DNA of 64,000 nt from UBA4733 sp036734945. Lineage in GTDB: Bacteria; Chloroflexota; UBA4733. The position numbers and the translations under genes are program-made. Under the pieces are notes generated by a model that saw nothing but the letters and a program-made list of their open reading frames with translations, did not search any database and was not told the DNA's origin. Below, one piece after another: positions 51,162 through 60,253 of the stretch. The stretch lies in NCBI GenBank assembly GCA_036734945.1, contig DAIMXP010000010.1, positions 26,623 to 90,622 on the forward strand, written 5' to 3'. Numbering within the stretch: the stretch's first letter is position 1; each line of letters begins with the position of its first letter.

Positions 51162-52060
51162 GCGGCGCTCCATCCCGCCAGGTTCGAGCCTTCGGCGTCG
51201 TGCTCATGCTCTGGGGCGACAACGTCGTGGCAGCGACGGAGCCGCTGCTGAGCGCTGTGGCCGGTCTGGGTTATGGGCTGATCGAGTTGCCGCTGTTCGA
51301 CAGCGCGGTACTCGGTCTAGCCGAGGCGCGGCGCCGGGTGATCGGCGCCGGGCTACGTTGCACGGTCAACACCGCGCTGCCACCGGGACTTTCGCTGCTT
51401 GACCCGGAAAGGCGCGCGTCGGCTGTGGACTTCCTCGGCAGCATTGCCGCCCAGGCGCGCGAACTGGGTGCCGACCTGGTCTGCGGGCCCTTGCTGGCGC
51501 CCGTCGGCGATCTGCCGGAGGCGGCGCCCGGACCCCGAGAGCAGGAGTCTGCCGTGGCCGGCCTCCAGGCGGCCGCCCGCCGCGCCGCCGACGTTGGCGT
51601 GACGTTGGCCCTGGAGCCGCTCAACCGCTTCGAGTCGGCCTACCCGACCACGGTGGCGGAAGCCGGCGCGCTGGTTGATGCGGTCGACGCGGCCAACCTG
51701 GGTCTGCTGCTCGATACCTTCCACATGAACATCGAAGAGCGCGATCCGGCAGCCGCGATCCGGCAGGCGGGCGCGCGGCTGCGCCACTTTCATTGCAGCG
51801 AGAACGACCGGGGTCCGATCGGTAGCGGCCACATCGCCTGGCCGGCGGTGCGGGAGGCCCTGCGGGATGCTGGCTACCAGGGTGACCTGGTGGTGGAGTC
51901 CTTCGGCAGCACCGTGCCGGCCATCAGCCGCGCTTGCTGCATCTGGCGGCCGCTCGCCGCCGATGGGATGGCGCTGGCGCAGGAGAGCGTGTACTTCATG
52001 CGGGAGATATGGCACGAGATGTCACCGTTGCCGGGATTAGATCAGGCAAGGGAGCTATGA
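51158..52060 (+). CDS. Sugar epimerase/isomerase, tagatose-3-epimerase-like
   Basis: 300 residues; GTG start overlaps the preceding TGA (GTGA). TIM-barrel epimerase features: L-A-L-E-P-L-N-R-F-E-S (Glu ligand), L-G-L-L-L-D-T-F-H-M-N-I-E-E (Asp/His ligands), R-H-F-H-C-S-E-N-D-R and V-V-E-S-F-G-S (second catalytic Glu). Such enzymes interconvert ketohexoses or 3-keto sugars with Mn or Co. Coupled to the binding protein gene, it probably handles the imported sugar. R5 follows the gene. Confidence 0.88.
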   Translation: MSGAPSRQVRAFGVVLMLWGDNVVAATEPLLSAVAGLGYGLIELPLFDSAVLGLAEARRRVIGAGLRCTVNTALPPGLSLLDPERRASAVDFLGSIAAQARELGADLVCGPLLAPVGDLPEAAPGPREQESAVAGLQAAARRAADVGVTLALEPLNRFESAYPTTVAEAGALVDAVDAANLGLLLDTFHMNIEERDPAAAIRQAGARLRHFHCSENDRGPIGSGHIAWPAVREALRDAGYQGDLVVESFGSTVPAISRACCIWRPLAADGMALAQESVYFMREIWHEMSPLPGLDQAREL

Positions 52061-52070
52061 CTGGAAGGCT

Positions 52071-52096
52071 AACAGGGCCGCGACTGCGGGCCTGTT
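52071..52096. repeat. Palindromic repeat R5 (short copy)
   Basis: AACAGGGCCGCGACTGCGGG plus CCTGTT forms a short hairpin. The sequence GGAAGGCTAACAGGGCCGCG is shared with the junction of R1, although the two sites are in unrelated genes. Confidence 0.6.
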
Positions 52097-52133
52097 CATT
52101 CGTTGATCGAGAGTACTTGAGGGAGAACAGCAC

Positions 52134-53159
52134 GTGACGGTTCGCATTGGGTTCGTCGGCGCCGGCAGTCGGTCGGTGTACGAGATGATACAGCTCCTGC
52201 AGTTGCCGGATGTCGCCATCACCGGGGTCTGTGACCTGGTACCGGAGGCCATCGAGAAGGCGCGTGCGGCCGTGAAGCAACGGGGACCGGCCGACTTGCC
52301 GCCGCTTGACGCGCCGGGTTTTTCTGATGTGCAGGCGATGCTGGAGCAGGCGCCGCTGGACGCCGTGTACGTGTCTTTGCCGCCCTTCGCCCACGGCCCG
52401 GCAGAGCATGCAGTGATCGACGCCGGCAAAGCGCTGATGGTCGAGAAGCCTGTCGCACTGTCAATGGGCGTAGCCCGCGAGATTGCCCAGCATGCCCGTG
52501 AGCGCAACGTGCTGACCGCCGTGGCCTACCAGTGGCGCTATAGCACGGCCGTTCGGCAAGTGCGGGAGTTGCTGGCCGGCGTGCCCATCGGTATGGTGAC
52601 CGCCGTCCGCTGGAGCAGCCTGCCGGGATCACCCTGGTGGCGCGTGCAGAGCAAGAGTGGCGGCATGCTGATCGAGCAGCACACACACTGCACTGACTTG
52701 CTGCGTTACATCTGCGGCGAGGTGAGCGAGGTCTACGCGATGGCGGCCACCGCCCTGCTCCAGGACGTTCCCAACATGGACGTTGCCGATGTCAATGTCG
52801 TGAACCTGCGCCTGGCGAGCGGCGCGGTCGGCACGATCTCCAACAGTTGCGCCGCTGTCGGGGCCTTGCCGGGCTTTCACAGCTACGTCCACATCCTCGC
52901 CCAGGGGATGACCGTCGCCGTCGGCCTGGGGCCGGGCGCGACCATCCTTCGGGGTCGGGGTGAGCGCGAAGATATCCCGGAGGAAGGGAACCCGAACATG
53001 GCCATGAATCGCGCCTTCGTGCGGGCCGTCGCCAGCGGCGACCGCTCCGGCATCCTCTGTCCCTACGAAGAAGGCATGCGCACCTTCGAGTTGACCTACG
53101 CCGCGCACATCTCCGCCACCGAGCACCGGCTCGTGCGGATCGGCGAGGATTTGCCGTAG
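52134..53159 (+). CDS. Gfo/Idh/MocA family dehydrogenase (2)
   Basis: 341 residues, GTG start. V-R-I-G-F-V-G-A-G-S-R-S is the Rossmann start; D-A-V-Y-V-S-L-P-P-F-A-H and V-E-K-P-V-A-L (catalytic Lys) follow; M-L-I-E-Q-H-T-H-C-T-D-L-L-R carries the His/Asp of the active site. Probably oxidises a sugar or cyclitol to a keto intermediate used by the flanking epimerases. Co-directional with the epimerase genes on both sides. Confidence 0.9.
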   Translation: MTVRIGFVGAGSRSVYEMIQLLQLPDVAITGVCDLVPEAIEKARAAVKQRGPADLPPLDAPGFSDVQAMLEQAPLDAVYVSLPPFAHGPAEHAVIDAGKALMVEKPVALSMGVAREIAQHARERNVLTAVAYQWRYSTAVRQVRELLAGVPIGMVTAVRWSSLPGSPWWRVQSKSGGMLIEQHTHCTDLLRYICGEVSEVYAMAATALLQDVPNMDVADVNVVNLRLASGAVGTISNSCAAVGALPGFHSYVHILAQGMTVAVGLGPGATILRGRGEREDIPEEGNPNMAMNRAFVRAVASGDRSGILCPYEEGMRTFELTYAAHISATEHRLVRIGEDLP

Positions 53160-53187
53160 GTCTTCCACCAATCAGAAAGGACTATCA

Positions 53188-54015
53188 GTGTTTACTCTCA
53201 GCGTACTCACCGACGAGATAGATCAGGACTTCGCCCACGCGCTGGACGTGGCGGAAGAGTGGGGCCTCCACACAATCGAGCTGCACAAGCTGTGGGGCAA
53301 GAATATCTGTGACCTGGAGCCGGCAGAACTGACGCGGGCGCTGCGCATGGTGCGCGAGCGCGGGCTGCGTGTCAGCGCCATCGACTCGCTCTTTCTGCGC
53401 TGCCCGATCGCCGACACCGCCGCCTACGCGCAGCACATCGACATATTAGAACGCTCTTTCCGAGTCGCCGACCTGTTCCAGACGCGCCTCGTGCGCTGCT
53501 TCTCCTTCTGGCGGCAGGACACGCTGGCCCAGCATTGGGACCTCCTGCTGGAACGGTTGGAACTGCCGGTGCGCCTGGCTGAGCGTGCCGGTGTGCTGTT
53601 GGGTTTTGAGAATGTCAAGAGTTGCCTGGTGGGGACCGGCGCTGAGACGCGGGACCTCATGCTGGCGGTCAACTCGCCGGCGCTACGCTCGCTCTGGGAT
53701 ATCGGCAATGCGCTCGTCTCCGGGGAGGAGCACCCCTACCCCGACGGCTACGCCGCCGTGCGTCCCTGGATCAGCCATGTCCACGTCAAGGACGCGGTCA
53801 GGCAGGCCGACGGTTCCTCGGCCTGGCAACCCATCGGCGGCGGCCAGGTCGACTATCACGGCCAGTTGACCGCCTTGCAGCGTGACGGCTATAACGGCGT
53901 GATCGCCCTGGAGACGCACTATCAACCAGCAGGTGGTAGCAAAGAGCAGGGGAGTCGGGAGTCGTTTGCCGGCTTGCGGGGAATCCTGGAGGAACTGGAC
54001 TTGCGCTGGCAATGA
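53188..54015 (+). CDS. Sugar phosphate isomerase/epimerase family protein
   Basis: 275 residues with a GTG start after AGAAAGG. Xylose-isomerase-like TIM barrel: E-L-H-K-L-W-G, L-G-F-E-N-V-K-S-C (Glu), L-W-D-I-G-N-A-L (Asp), S-H-V-H-V-K-D-A-V-R (His) and V-I-A-L-E-T-H-Y (Glu). The substrate may be an inosose or a 3-keto sugar produced by the dehydrogenases in this operon. It differs in sequence from the epimerase at 51158. Confidence 0.88.
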   Translation: MFTLSVLTDEIDQDFAHALDVAEEWGLHTIELHKLWGKNICDLEPAELTRALRMVRERGLRVSAIDSLFLRCPIADTAAYAQHIDILERSFRVADLFQTRLVRCFSFWRQDTLAQHWDLLLERLELPVRLAERAGVLLGFENVKSCLVGTGAETRDLMLAVNSPALRSLWDIGNALVSGEEHPYPDGYAAVRPWISHVHVKDAVRQADGSSAWQPIGGGQVDYHGQLTALQRDGYNGVIALETHYQPAGGSKEQGSRESFAGLRGILEELDLRWQ

Positions 54016-54102
54016 GCCAGTGCGCATATGGTGCAGAGGGGACCATAGTCGGGACGTAGCCCATGTCTCGTTGTACTTCTAGAATGAAACGGGAGGTATC
54101 GC

Positions 54103-55380
54103 ATGGTCCATACGATGATTCGGCTCGCGCTTGATGGTGGCACACCCGTGCGTAGCGCGCTCATGCCGCAGGGGCGCGGCATGAGCTACCTGGGCGAAGA
54201 CGAGAAACGAGCCGTGCTGGAAGTGCTCGCCGCTCGCTCGCTCTTTCGCTACTATGGCCCCGACCTGCGGCGCAAGGTCGAGCAGTTCGAGGCGAGCTTC
54301 AAAGAGCATCTCGGCGTTGGCTACGCGGTCGGCGTCAGTTCCGGCACGGCGGCGCTTCGGGTCGGCCTGGCGGCGCTCGATGTTGGACCGGGCGACGAAG
54401 TGATTGTGCCGGCCGTGACCTTCATTGCCTCGGTGAACGCGATCATCGCGCAAGGCGCTGTCCCCGTGTTCGCCGAGGTGGACGCGAGCTTCAACCTGGA
54501 TCCTGCCGCGCTGGCCGAACGCATCGGTCCGCGTACCAAAGCAATCATGCCAGTGCATCTCATGGGCACGGCGTGCGAGTTGGATGAGATCGTGTCGGTG
54601 GCGCAGGCCCACAACCTGCTCGTGGTCGAAGACTGCGCGCAAGCGTGTGGAACGCGCTACCACGGCCGGCCAGTCGGCACATGGGGCGATGTCGGCGCCT
54701 TCAGCTTCCAACTCGAGAAGAACATTACGTCCGGTGAGGGTGGCTGCTTTGTCACGGAAGATTTCAGCTACTTCGACCGGGCAAATAAGTATCAAGATCA
54801 GGGTGGCCAGTTCACGCTCGGCGCGGGGGGCACGCGAGATCGCGCGGGGGAGCCGATCATCGGTGAGAATTTGCGCATGAACGAAATCGCCGGTGCGATC
54901 CTTGGCGTCCAGCTCGGCCGCATCGATGGGATGATCGCCTCCGCCCGAGCGATCCGCGATCGCGTGCTGGCGGGCATCGACCGCCTCGATACCGTCACGC
55001 GCCGTCCCGTGGCGGACCTTGCTGGAGAGTTCCCTACTGTCGTCGGCTTTTTTGTGAACGATAGCGAGCTGGCATCCCGTGTCGCCAAGGCCATGACGGC
55101 CGAAGGCGTGCCCGCCCGCAAGGTATACGGCGGCAAGCCCGTCTACGCCAATCCTGGCATCCTCCATCAGCGCACCATCTCCTCGACAGGCCGGCCGTTC
55201 ACCGACCCGCTCTACCTTGCGCGCGGCCCGAAAATGGAGTACTCCATGGGTATGTGTCCGCGTAGCGAAGACCTGCTCTCTCGTTGTGTCGTCACCGGTA
55301 TCTCTCCGCGCATGACGCTGCAAGACGCCGATGATGTGGTCGAAGCGATGAACAAAGTGTTTAGCGTCCTTATCCCCTAA
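54103..55380 (+). CDS. DegT/DnrJ/EryC1/StrS family aminotransferase
   Basis: 425 residues; GGGAGG precedes the start. PLP enzyme: G-V-S-S-G-T-A-A-L (phosphate binding), V-V-E-D-C-A-Q-A (Asp for pyridine N), and F-S-F-Q-L-E-K-N-I-T-S-G-E-G-G with the catalytic Lys. Family members transaminate keto-sugars or scyllo-inosose. In this locus it could form or remove an amino sugar or aminocyclitol. The next gene begins 60 bp downstream. The codon use and lower similarity of the leader suggest a separate transcript. Confidence 0.92.
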   Translation: MVHTMIRLALDGGTPVRSALMPQGRGMSYLGEDEKRAVLEVLAARSLFRYYGPDLRRKVEQFEASFKEHLGVGYAVGVSSGTAALRVGLAALDVGPGDEVIVPAVTFIASVNAIIAQGAVPVFAEVDASFNLDPAALAERIGPRTKAIMPVHLMGTACELDEIVSVAQAHNLLVVEDCAQACGTRYHGRPVGTWGDVGAFSFQLEKNITSGEGGCFVTEDFSYFDRANKYQDQGGQFTLGAGGTRDRAGEPIIGENLRMNEIAGAILGVQLGRIDGMIASARAIRDRVLAGIDRLDTVTRRPVADLAGEFPTVVGFFVNDSELASRVAKAMTAEGVPARKVYGGKPVYANPGILHQRTISSTGRPFTDPLYLARGPKMEYSMGMCPRSEDLLSRCVVTGISPRMTLQDADDVVEAMNKVFSVLIP

Positions 55381-55443
55381 CCCTTTCTGCCAAACCGGGG
55401 ATGGGAGGGGTAGGCCGGGGCCCATCCAGAAGGAGTTTCCATC

Positions 55444-56805
55444 ATGACAACCTGGAGAGCCAGAGCGGCGGAAGTCGTCATCACACCACCAGTTGGCGGC
55501 GCGATGGAGGGCTACGGCGCGCGCAAGGGTGTGTCAACTGGTATTCACGACGACCTCCAGGCGCACGCGCTTGTGCTCGACGATGGCCGCCACGCGGCGG
55601 CCATCGTCACTTGCGACGTAATCTCGGTCGACGCTCCCATCGTCGCGTCGGTGCGCGAGGCAGCAAAGCGTCAGTGGGGGATCCCGCCTGAGCGCGTGCT
55701 CATCGCTGGCACCCATACGCACTCGGGTCCGCGTGGACTCCTGCATCTGCGCGCTGCCGGCGATGCCGAACTCATTGCCGTCACAACGCGGCACATCATT
55801 GGCGCTATCGCGGCGGCAGTCGGACAGTTGGCGCCTGCCCGGCTCATGGCGGGCGCGCGTCCGCTCGATTCGATCGGGCTGAACCGCCGTTTCCCCGACG
55901 GGCCGATTGACCCCATGTTGCGCGTTCTGCGCGTTGAAGCGGAAAACGGCGAGTTGCTGGCGGCGCTTATCAACTATGCCTGCCACCCTACCATTCTGAA
56001 CCACGACAACCTGCGGCTGTCTCGAGACTGGCCGGGCTACGCCTGCCGCGCCGTCAAAGCCTTGTGGGGCGATCAGGCGGTCGTACTGTTCGCGAACGGC
56101 GCCTGCGCCGACATCAATCCTGTGAAGATCAGCGAAACATTCGCCGAAACCCGGCGCGTGGGCACGATCGTCGGGGCGGAGGCCGCACGGGTACTGGGTG
56201 AACTGGCGGCGCACGGTCGCGAACAGGTGGTCCACAACCTGCGATGGGGCGAGCATACGCTCAAGCCGCCCAGCGTGGGAAGGTCCGTGTCCCCACGCCT
56301 GGCGGGGGCGATCGTCCAGGTGACGCTGCCCTGGAAGCGGTTCTCAACGGACGAGGACTATCGGGCACAGTTGACGAACTTGCGCGCCGTGGTAGCTGCC
56401 CTGCCGGAGGGCGACGAAGGACGTGAAGAGCGCCGGCGTCTGATGCCGGTGATGACCGCGCTCAGTGCAGAGGCCGCGACCGCGGGTTGGGGGAGACGGG
56501 CCTCAGCCGAGCAGCCGGATGGCTTTGTCACCGAAGTGCAGGCATTGTCGCTGGGTTCCGAGGCTGCCTTGGTTACCGCACCTGGCGAGCTCATGGTCGA
56601 GATCGGCGCGGCCATCGAGCGAGAGAGTTGGGCGCCATCGACATTCGTGGTTGCGTACGCCAACGACGCCGCCGGCTACCTCGTGACCGACGCCACCCAC
56701 GGCGAAGGCGGATACGAAGCGGGACGGTCGCTTTATGCGCCCGGCGTCGAGGCAAAACTCCGTGAGGCAGCGAGGACGGCGCTGGCTGCCGTCCGGGAAT
56801 CGTAG
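55444..56805 (+). CDS. Neutral/alkaline ceramidase-like hydrolase
   Basis: 453 residues; AAGGAG upstream. The N-terminal half matches the zinc-hydrolase region of neutral ceramidase: A-A-E-V-V-I-T-P-P, L-I-A-G-T-H-T-H-S-G-P (zinc His), N-Y-A-C-H-P-T-I-L and F-A-N-G-A-C-A-D-I-N-P. The C-terminal part has A-Y-A-N-D-A-A-G-Y-L. Bacterial relatives without a signal peptide, as here, are of unknown substrate; some occur in glycan-degradation loci. It ends the plus-strand run of catabolic genes. Confidence 0.85.
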   Translation: MTTWRARAAEVVITPPVGGAMEGYGARKGVSTGIHDDLQAHALVLDDGRHAAAIVTCDVISVDAPIVASVREAAKRQWGIPPERVLIAGTHTHSGPRGLLHLRAAGDAELIAVTTRHIIGAIAAAVGQLAPARLMAGARPLDSIGLNRRFPDGPIDPMLRVLRVEAENGELLAALINYACHPTILNHDNLRLSRDWPGYACRAVKALWGDQAVVLFANGACADINPVKISETFAETRRVGTIVGAEAARVLGELAAHGREQVVHNLRWGEHTLKPPSVGRSVSPRLAGAIVQVTLPWKRFSTDEDYRAQLTNLRAVVAALPEGDEGREERRRLMPVMTALSAEAATAGWGRRASAEQPDGFVTEVQALSLGSEAALVTAPGELMVEIGAAIERESWAPSTFVVAYANDAAGYLVTDATHGEGGYEAGRSLYAPGVEAKLREAARTALAAVRES

Positions 56806-57154
56806 CAAAGGATGATGGCATGACCACGACCGATATACACCCGTGACCGGCACTGGCGCCCATGCGGGCTGCCCATCCTCCCGAAAGGGCTGGGCGAACT
56901 GGGGGTTACGGTGGAACTGAAGTGCATGATGGATATCCGGCGGCAGTATCTTGGCCTTTGACGATCATCGGAACAGGAAACCGGAATAAGCCCGCCTACC
57001 AGGAGTCTGTCTGAGTTGCGCGGAATCTTCATTGCTTCTTCAATCATAACAAGCTGATAACTCGACGATCATAAGTGTCATCTTGAGAACCGCATAGCCT
57101 GGGGGAAGATAATTGGCAACTCAGACAGACTCTTATAGTACAACGAGAGATAGA
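56806..57154. other. Intergenic stretch with MITE copy B
   Basis: No complete gene. A short open tail (about 56892-56960, G-E-L-G-V-T-V-E-L-K) ending in TGA could be the remnant of another enzyme gene. The 134-bp element occupies 57001-57134, and the transposase remnant starts at 57155. Confidence 0.5.
57001..57134. mobile_element. 134-bp MITE-like element, copy B
   Basis: Left end AGGAGTCTGTCTGAGTTGCG; right end its inverted counterpart (complement starts AAGAGTCTGTCTGAGTTGCC), about 30-bp arms. The complement aligns with copy A at 5447-5580 without length change. It lies next to the end of an IS701-type transposase fragment, so the two may be mobilised by related ends. Confidence 0.7.
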
Positions 57155-57930
57155 TCACGGGCCTTGTCCCACCAGGCGCCGGAGGGTGCGTTTGCGGTGG
57201 GAGCGGTAGGCGGCGATGTTGTGGTGCTGCTGATGGGCGACGAGCGCCAGGGCGGCGGTGAGGTTGAAGCTAGGCAGCGGTAACAGCGCCCGCAAGAGTT
57301 GGCGTACCTGGGGCAGCGAAGGCAGCACCAAGGGGGGCAGCGGGAGCCGGCGCGGATGCTCCCGGCGGTCCACGCCGTCCAAGCAGACCACCGGCGCAGG
57401 CTGCACCGACACCGGGGGTGGCGAGAGTGGGGGTGGCGAGAGTGGAAGTGGCAAGGATGGATCGGTCGCTTGCTGTTGGTCCCCCCCTCTCTGGTCCAAT
57501 CGTCGTTGCAGCCGGACCAGGAAATGGTGAGCCAGGAGCACCAACATCATGTGGTGGTACCAGCCCCGCCAGAAGCGGAGCTCGTAGTGATCGAGTCCTA
57601 CCTCCTCCTTGCCTTCCTCGAAGCAGGCCTTGATGGGCCAGCGCAACCCGCTGACGCGGACCAATGTGGCCAGCGGGGTGTCGGCGGGCGCCTGGCTGAG
57701 ATAATACTTGACCTCCGGCGTCTCGCCTGGGGTCGGCAGCGGGCGGCCGGGTGCCCCCTGGGGGCGCAGCCAGACCTCCGGCCCGGGGAGTCCGTCCCGC
57801 ACGGCCACGGCCCGCACGGCGGCAAACTCCGCTACCAGCGGCCAGACGAACGTGCTGCGCGGTACCTCCGCCAGATACCACAGTCCCGCCGCAGCGGGTG
57901 CCTGCCAGCCAGGCGCGTCGTCCGTAGCTA
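57155..57930 (-). pseudogene. IS701-type transposase, C-terminal fragment
   Basis: About 255 codons resembling the C-terminal half of IS701-family transposases: W-Y-L-A-E-V-P-R-S-T-x-V-W-P, V-K-Y-Y-L-S-Q-A-P, then R-W-P-I-K-A-C-F-E-E-G-K-E-E-V-G-L-D-H-Y-E and W-Y-H-H-M-M-L. The catalytic Glu region is present, but the N-terminal half with the first Asp is missing. It is joined in frame to the broken sulfatase, so insertion and later deletion are likely. Confidence 0.78.
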
Positions 57931-58671
57931 CGTGCCGGTTGTGGCGAAGATATTCAGCGCAGTGGAGCCGATAGCGCAGCGGCATGGTCTCGTCCGGCTC
58001 GTGACGCCAGCTTTCCGGCAGTGCCAGCTCCGCCGGCTCGTACATGCCGTCCCAGGGATCGTTGAACGGCATTTGTGGTTCCAGGAAGTTGACGGAGGGC
58101 AGGAAAGGCTGACGGTCAAGGTATCCAGGAAGCGGCAGGCGGCGTCGGCCAGAAAGGCTGGCTTCCCGGCCGCCTCCGGAAGGCGCGCTGCGGTGGTGCG
58201 ACTGAAGACGTGGGTGCCGTCCGCCGCCTGATCGGGAGGGGTGAAGCCACGGGCGTAGAGCCACTGCTGGTAGGTCGAAAATCCGTCGCGGTGACAATCC
58301 TTGACGTGGCCACCCTCTATGCTCGACCAGCTGTCCAGGAAGCCGTGCTGCGGATGCAGCTCTTCGCCGAGGTGCCACTGGCCGGCATAGCCGCAGCGGT
58401 AGCCCTGTGACCGCAAGCGCTCCGCGATCGTGGGCGCTTCCGAGGGCAGTGGAATGTTGTTGTGCAACGCCCCGTGGGTATGGGGCCAGAGGCCGGTCAG
58501 AATGGTCGCACGCGACGGTGTACAGATAGGAATGGCGCAGTAGGTTTGATCGAAGGCGATGGCCCGCTCGGCCAAGCGGTCCAGATTCGGCGTGCGAATC
58601 TGACGATTGTCACTAGCGCCGATCGTGTCGACACGCTATTCATCCGTCCAAAGCAGCAGCAGGTTGGTCAC
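57931..58671 (-). pseudogene. Sulfatase remnant (nonsense mutation, frameshift, truncated by transposase fragment)
   Basis: Starts GTG 58671 (L-L-L-L-W-T-D-E) and meets TAG at 58636-58638, exactly where related sulfatases have Gln in the W-T-D-x-Q-R motif. The frame then continues with R-T-P-N-L-D-R-L-A and the sulfatase signature C-T-P-S-R-A-T-I-L-T-G. A frameshift near 58120 moves the rest (F-L-P-S-V-N-F-L-E-P-Q-M-P-F) to another frame. After about 57931 the transposase fragment replaces the C terminus. The intact enzyme would have carried a formylglycine at the Cys. Confidence 0.85.
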
Positions 58672-58711
58672 AGCATTCCCTCCGTCGTCCGTCTGCCGGC
58701 GCCCAGGGGCA

Positions 58712-60142
58712 TCACGTCGTTCCCCGGCTGAGTTGGGCGTTCCCTTCAGTCTCGGCATTCTTCAGCGCGGTGAGCGTATCTACCTTGCCCGACTCTACCT
58801 CCGTCAAATGCTTCGCCAGAATCTGCTCCAACTCGGCGCTAACTGTGGTAAGCGGCACGGTGATGGGTTGCACCGAATCGTCGAGGAAGGCCGCCATGAT
58901 TGGATTTTCCGCCACGAACTTTTGGTACGCCGGTGCTGCGGCGACGGACTTGGTCAATGGCACGTAGTAGAGGTGGATGGCAAAATCCGTAAAGACCGCG
59001 GTGCTCGCGCTAAAGGCAGCGAAGTCAAAGGCCGCTTGCTCGCGGTCGCCGCTGGTCTTGAAGATGGCCCAGGCGTTGACGTCAGTGTGGGCGACATCTT
59101 TCACTTTCCCTTTCGGGAAGGGGAAGCTGAGGACGGGGAGCTTTTTCTGAAGGTAGCCGTTGACACGGAAAGGCCCACTGATTGTCGTGGCGATCTTGCC
59201 GTTCACAAAGCCGTCCTTAATGCTTTTGGGCGGTACCGCCTGGTACTTCGTGAAGAGGTCCTTAAGAAAGCCCAGCGCTTCCTGTCCTGCCTCGCCTGCC
59301 CAGGCCACCTTGTTGCCATCGGCCGAGAGGTACGAGCCACCGTCCGCCCGCTGCACTGTGTCCCATATTGACGTATCACCCATGCCCATGTCCGACGCGT
59401 ACTGCCCATCTCCTGGATGGTTGACTTTCTGTGCCAGTGCCGTGAAGTCATCCCAGGTCTTGGGCACCTGAGCATTGAAGCGGTCGAAGATGTCCGTGCG
59501 ATAGTAGACGGCAAAGGGGTGATTGTACTGGGGAAAGGCCCAGATCTTGTTCTGGTAGGTCAGCGCCTCCCACAAGTGGGGGTAATAGTCACTCTTATCG
59601 AAGCCCTTCGTGCGGGCTATGAGGTCGTCCATCGCGATGATGGCGCCCTTCGATCCCAGGCCGACGGTCCACGCGCTGTTGACATAGGCCAGATCGGGCG
59701 GCGTACCGGCGGCAACGTTCGCGCTGATCTTCTGCAGGATCTGGTTTCCATTGCCTTCGTTCACTTGCTGCGGAACAACGCCTGGATAAGCCACCGCAAA
59801 CTTCGGGAAGATGTTCTTGACGTTGTACACCGTCCGCGGGTCAGTGTTGTCGCCCCAACTCTGCCAGATCTGCAGATTGAGCGCTTTCTTCGCGGCACTT
59901 GTAGCGGCACTCGCCGGGGAAGCTGCGCTTTGGGTCGCGGCCGCCGTCGAGGCAGCGGTCGCGTGGGACGCTGTCGAGGCACTTGCCTGCGAGGCCGTTG
60001 TGGACGCGACAGTTGTCACCTTCGCCGTCGTCGCGCCACCGCAAGCGCTGAGGGCCAGCGCCGACCCGGCCAGCAGCATCCAGCGCAGGTAGGCACGTCG
60101 ACTGATTGTTCGTTCAGGGGTTACTAACCTGGACAGGCTCAT
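58712..60142 (-). CDS. ABC transporter substrate-binding lipoprotein (family 1), orphan 3
   Basis: 476 residues; AAGGAG before ATG 60142. Twin-arginine-like I-S-R-R-A-Y-L-R, hydrophobic core, lipobox L-S-A-C near residue 36, and a Thr/Ala/Ser linker to about 85. The remaining sequence is clearly similar to the protein at 49725 (I-F-P-K-F-A-V, N-V-A-A-G-T-P-P-D, Y-Q-N-K-I-W-A-F-P-Q, Y-R-T-D-I-F-D-R, P-L-T-K-S). The two are paralogues. It follows the Gfo/Idh remnant gene on the same strand; no transporter membrane genes are present. Confidence 0.9.
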   Translation of the reverse strand: MSLSRLVTPERTISRRAYLRWMLLAGSALALSACGGATTAKVTTVASTTASQASASTASHATAASTAAATQSAASPASAATSAAKKALNLQIWQSWGDNTDPRTVYNVKNIFPKFAVAYPGVVPQQVNEGNGNQILQKISANVAAGTPPDLAYVNSAWTVGLGSKGAIIAMDDLIARTKGFDKSDYYPHLWEALTYQNKIWAFPQYNHPFAVYYRTDIFDRFNAQVPKTWDDFTALAQKVNHPGDGQYASDMGMGDTSIWDTVQRADGGSYLSADGNKVAWAGEAGQEALGFLKDLFTKYQAVPPKSIKDGFVNGKIATTISGPFRVNGYLQKKLPVLSFPFPKGKVKDVAHTDVNAWAIFKTSGDREQAAFDFAAFSASTAVFTDFAIHLYYVPLTKSVAAAPAYQKFVAENPIMAAFLDDSVQPITVPLTTVSAELEQILAKHLTEVESGKVDTLTALKNAETEGNAQLSRGTT

Positions 60143-60253
60143 GTCTAACTCCTTCACTTCGCTCCAGCACGACGGTCCGGCCGGGCCGCCGGCGTCAACT
60201 ATGGAATCCGGGCTGCCTCCTTCCGATGCGACCTTTGACAGAGACCAGACAGG

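Noticed and set aside
57928..58575. Sulfatase as an intact 215-residue gene
   Set aside because: The last 60 residues are out-of-frame sequence; the true continuation is in another frame, and the real start lies upstream beyond a TAG.
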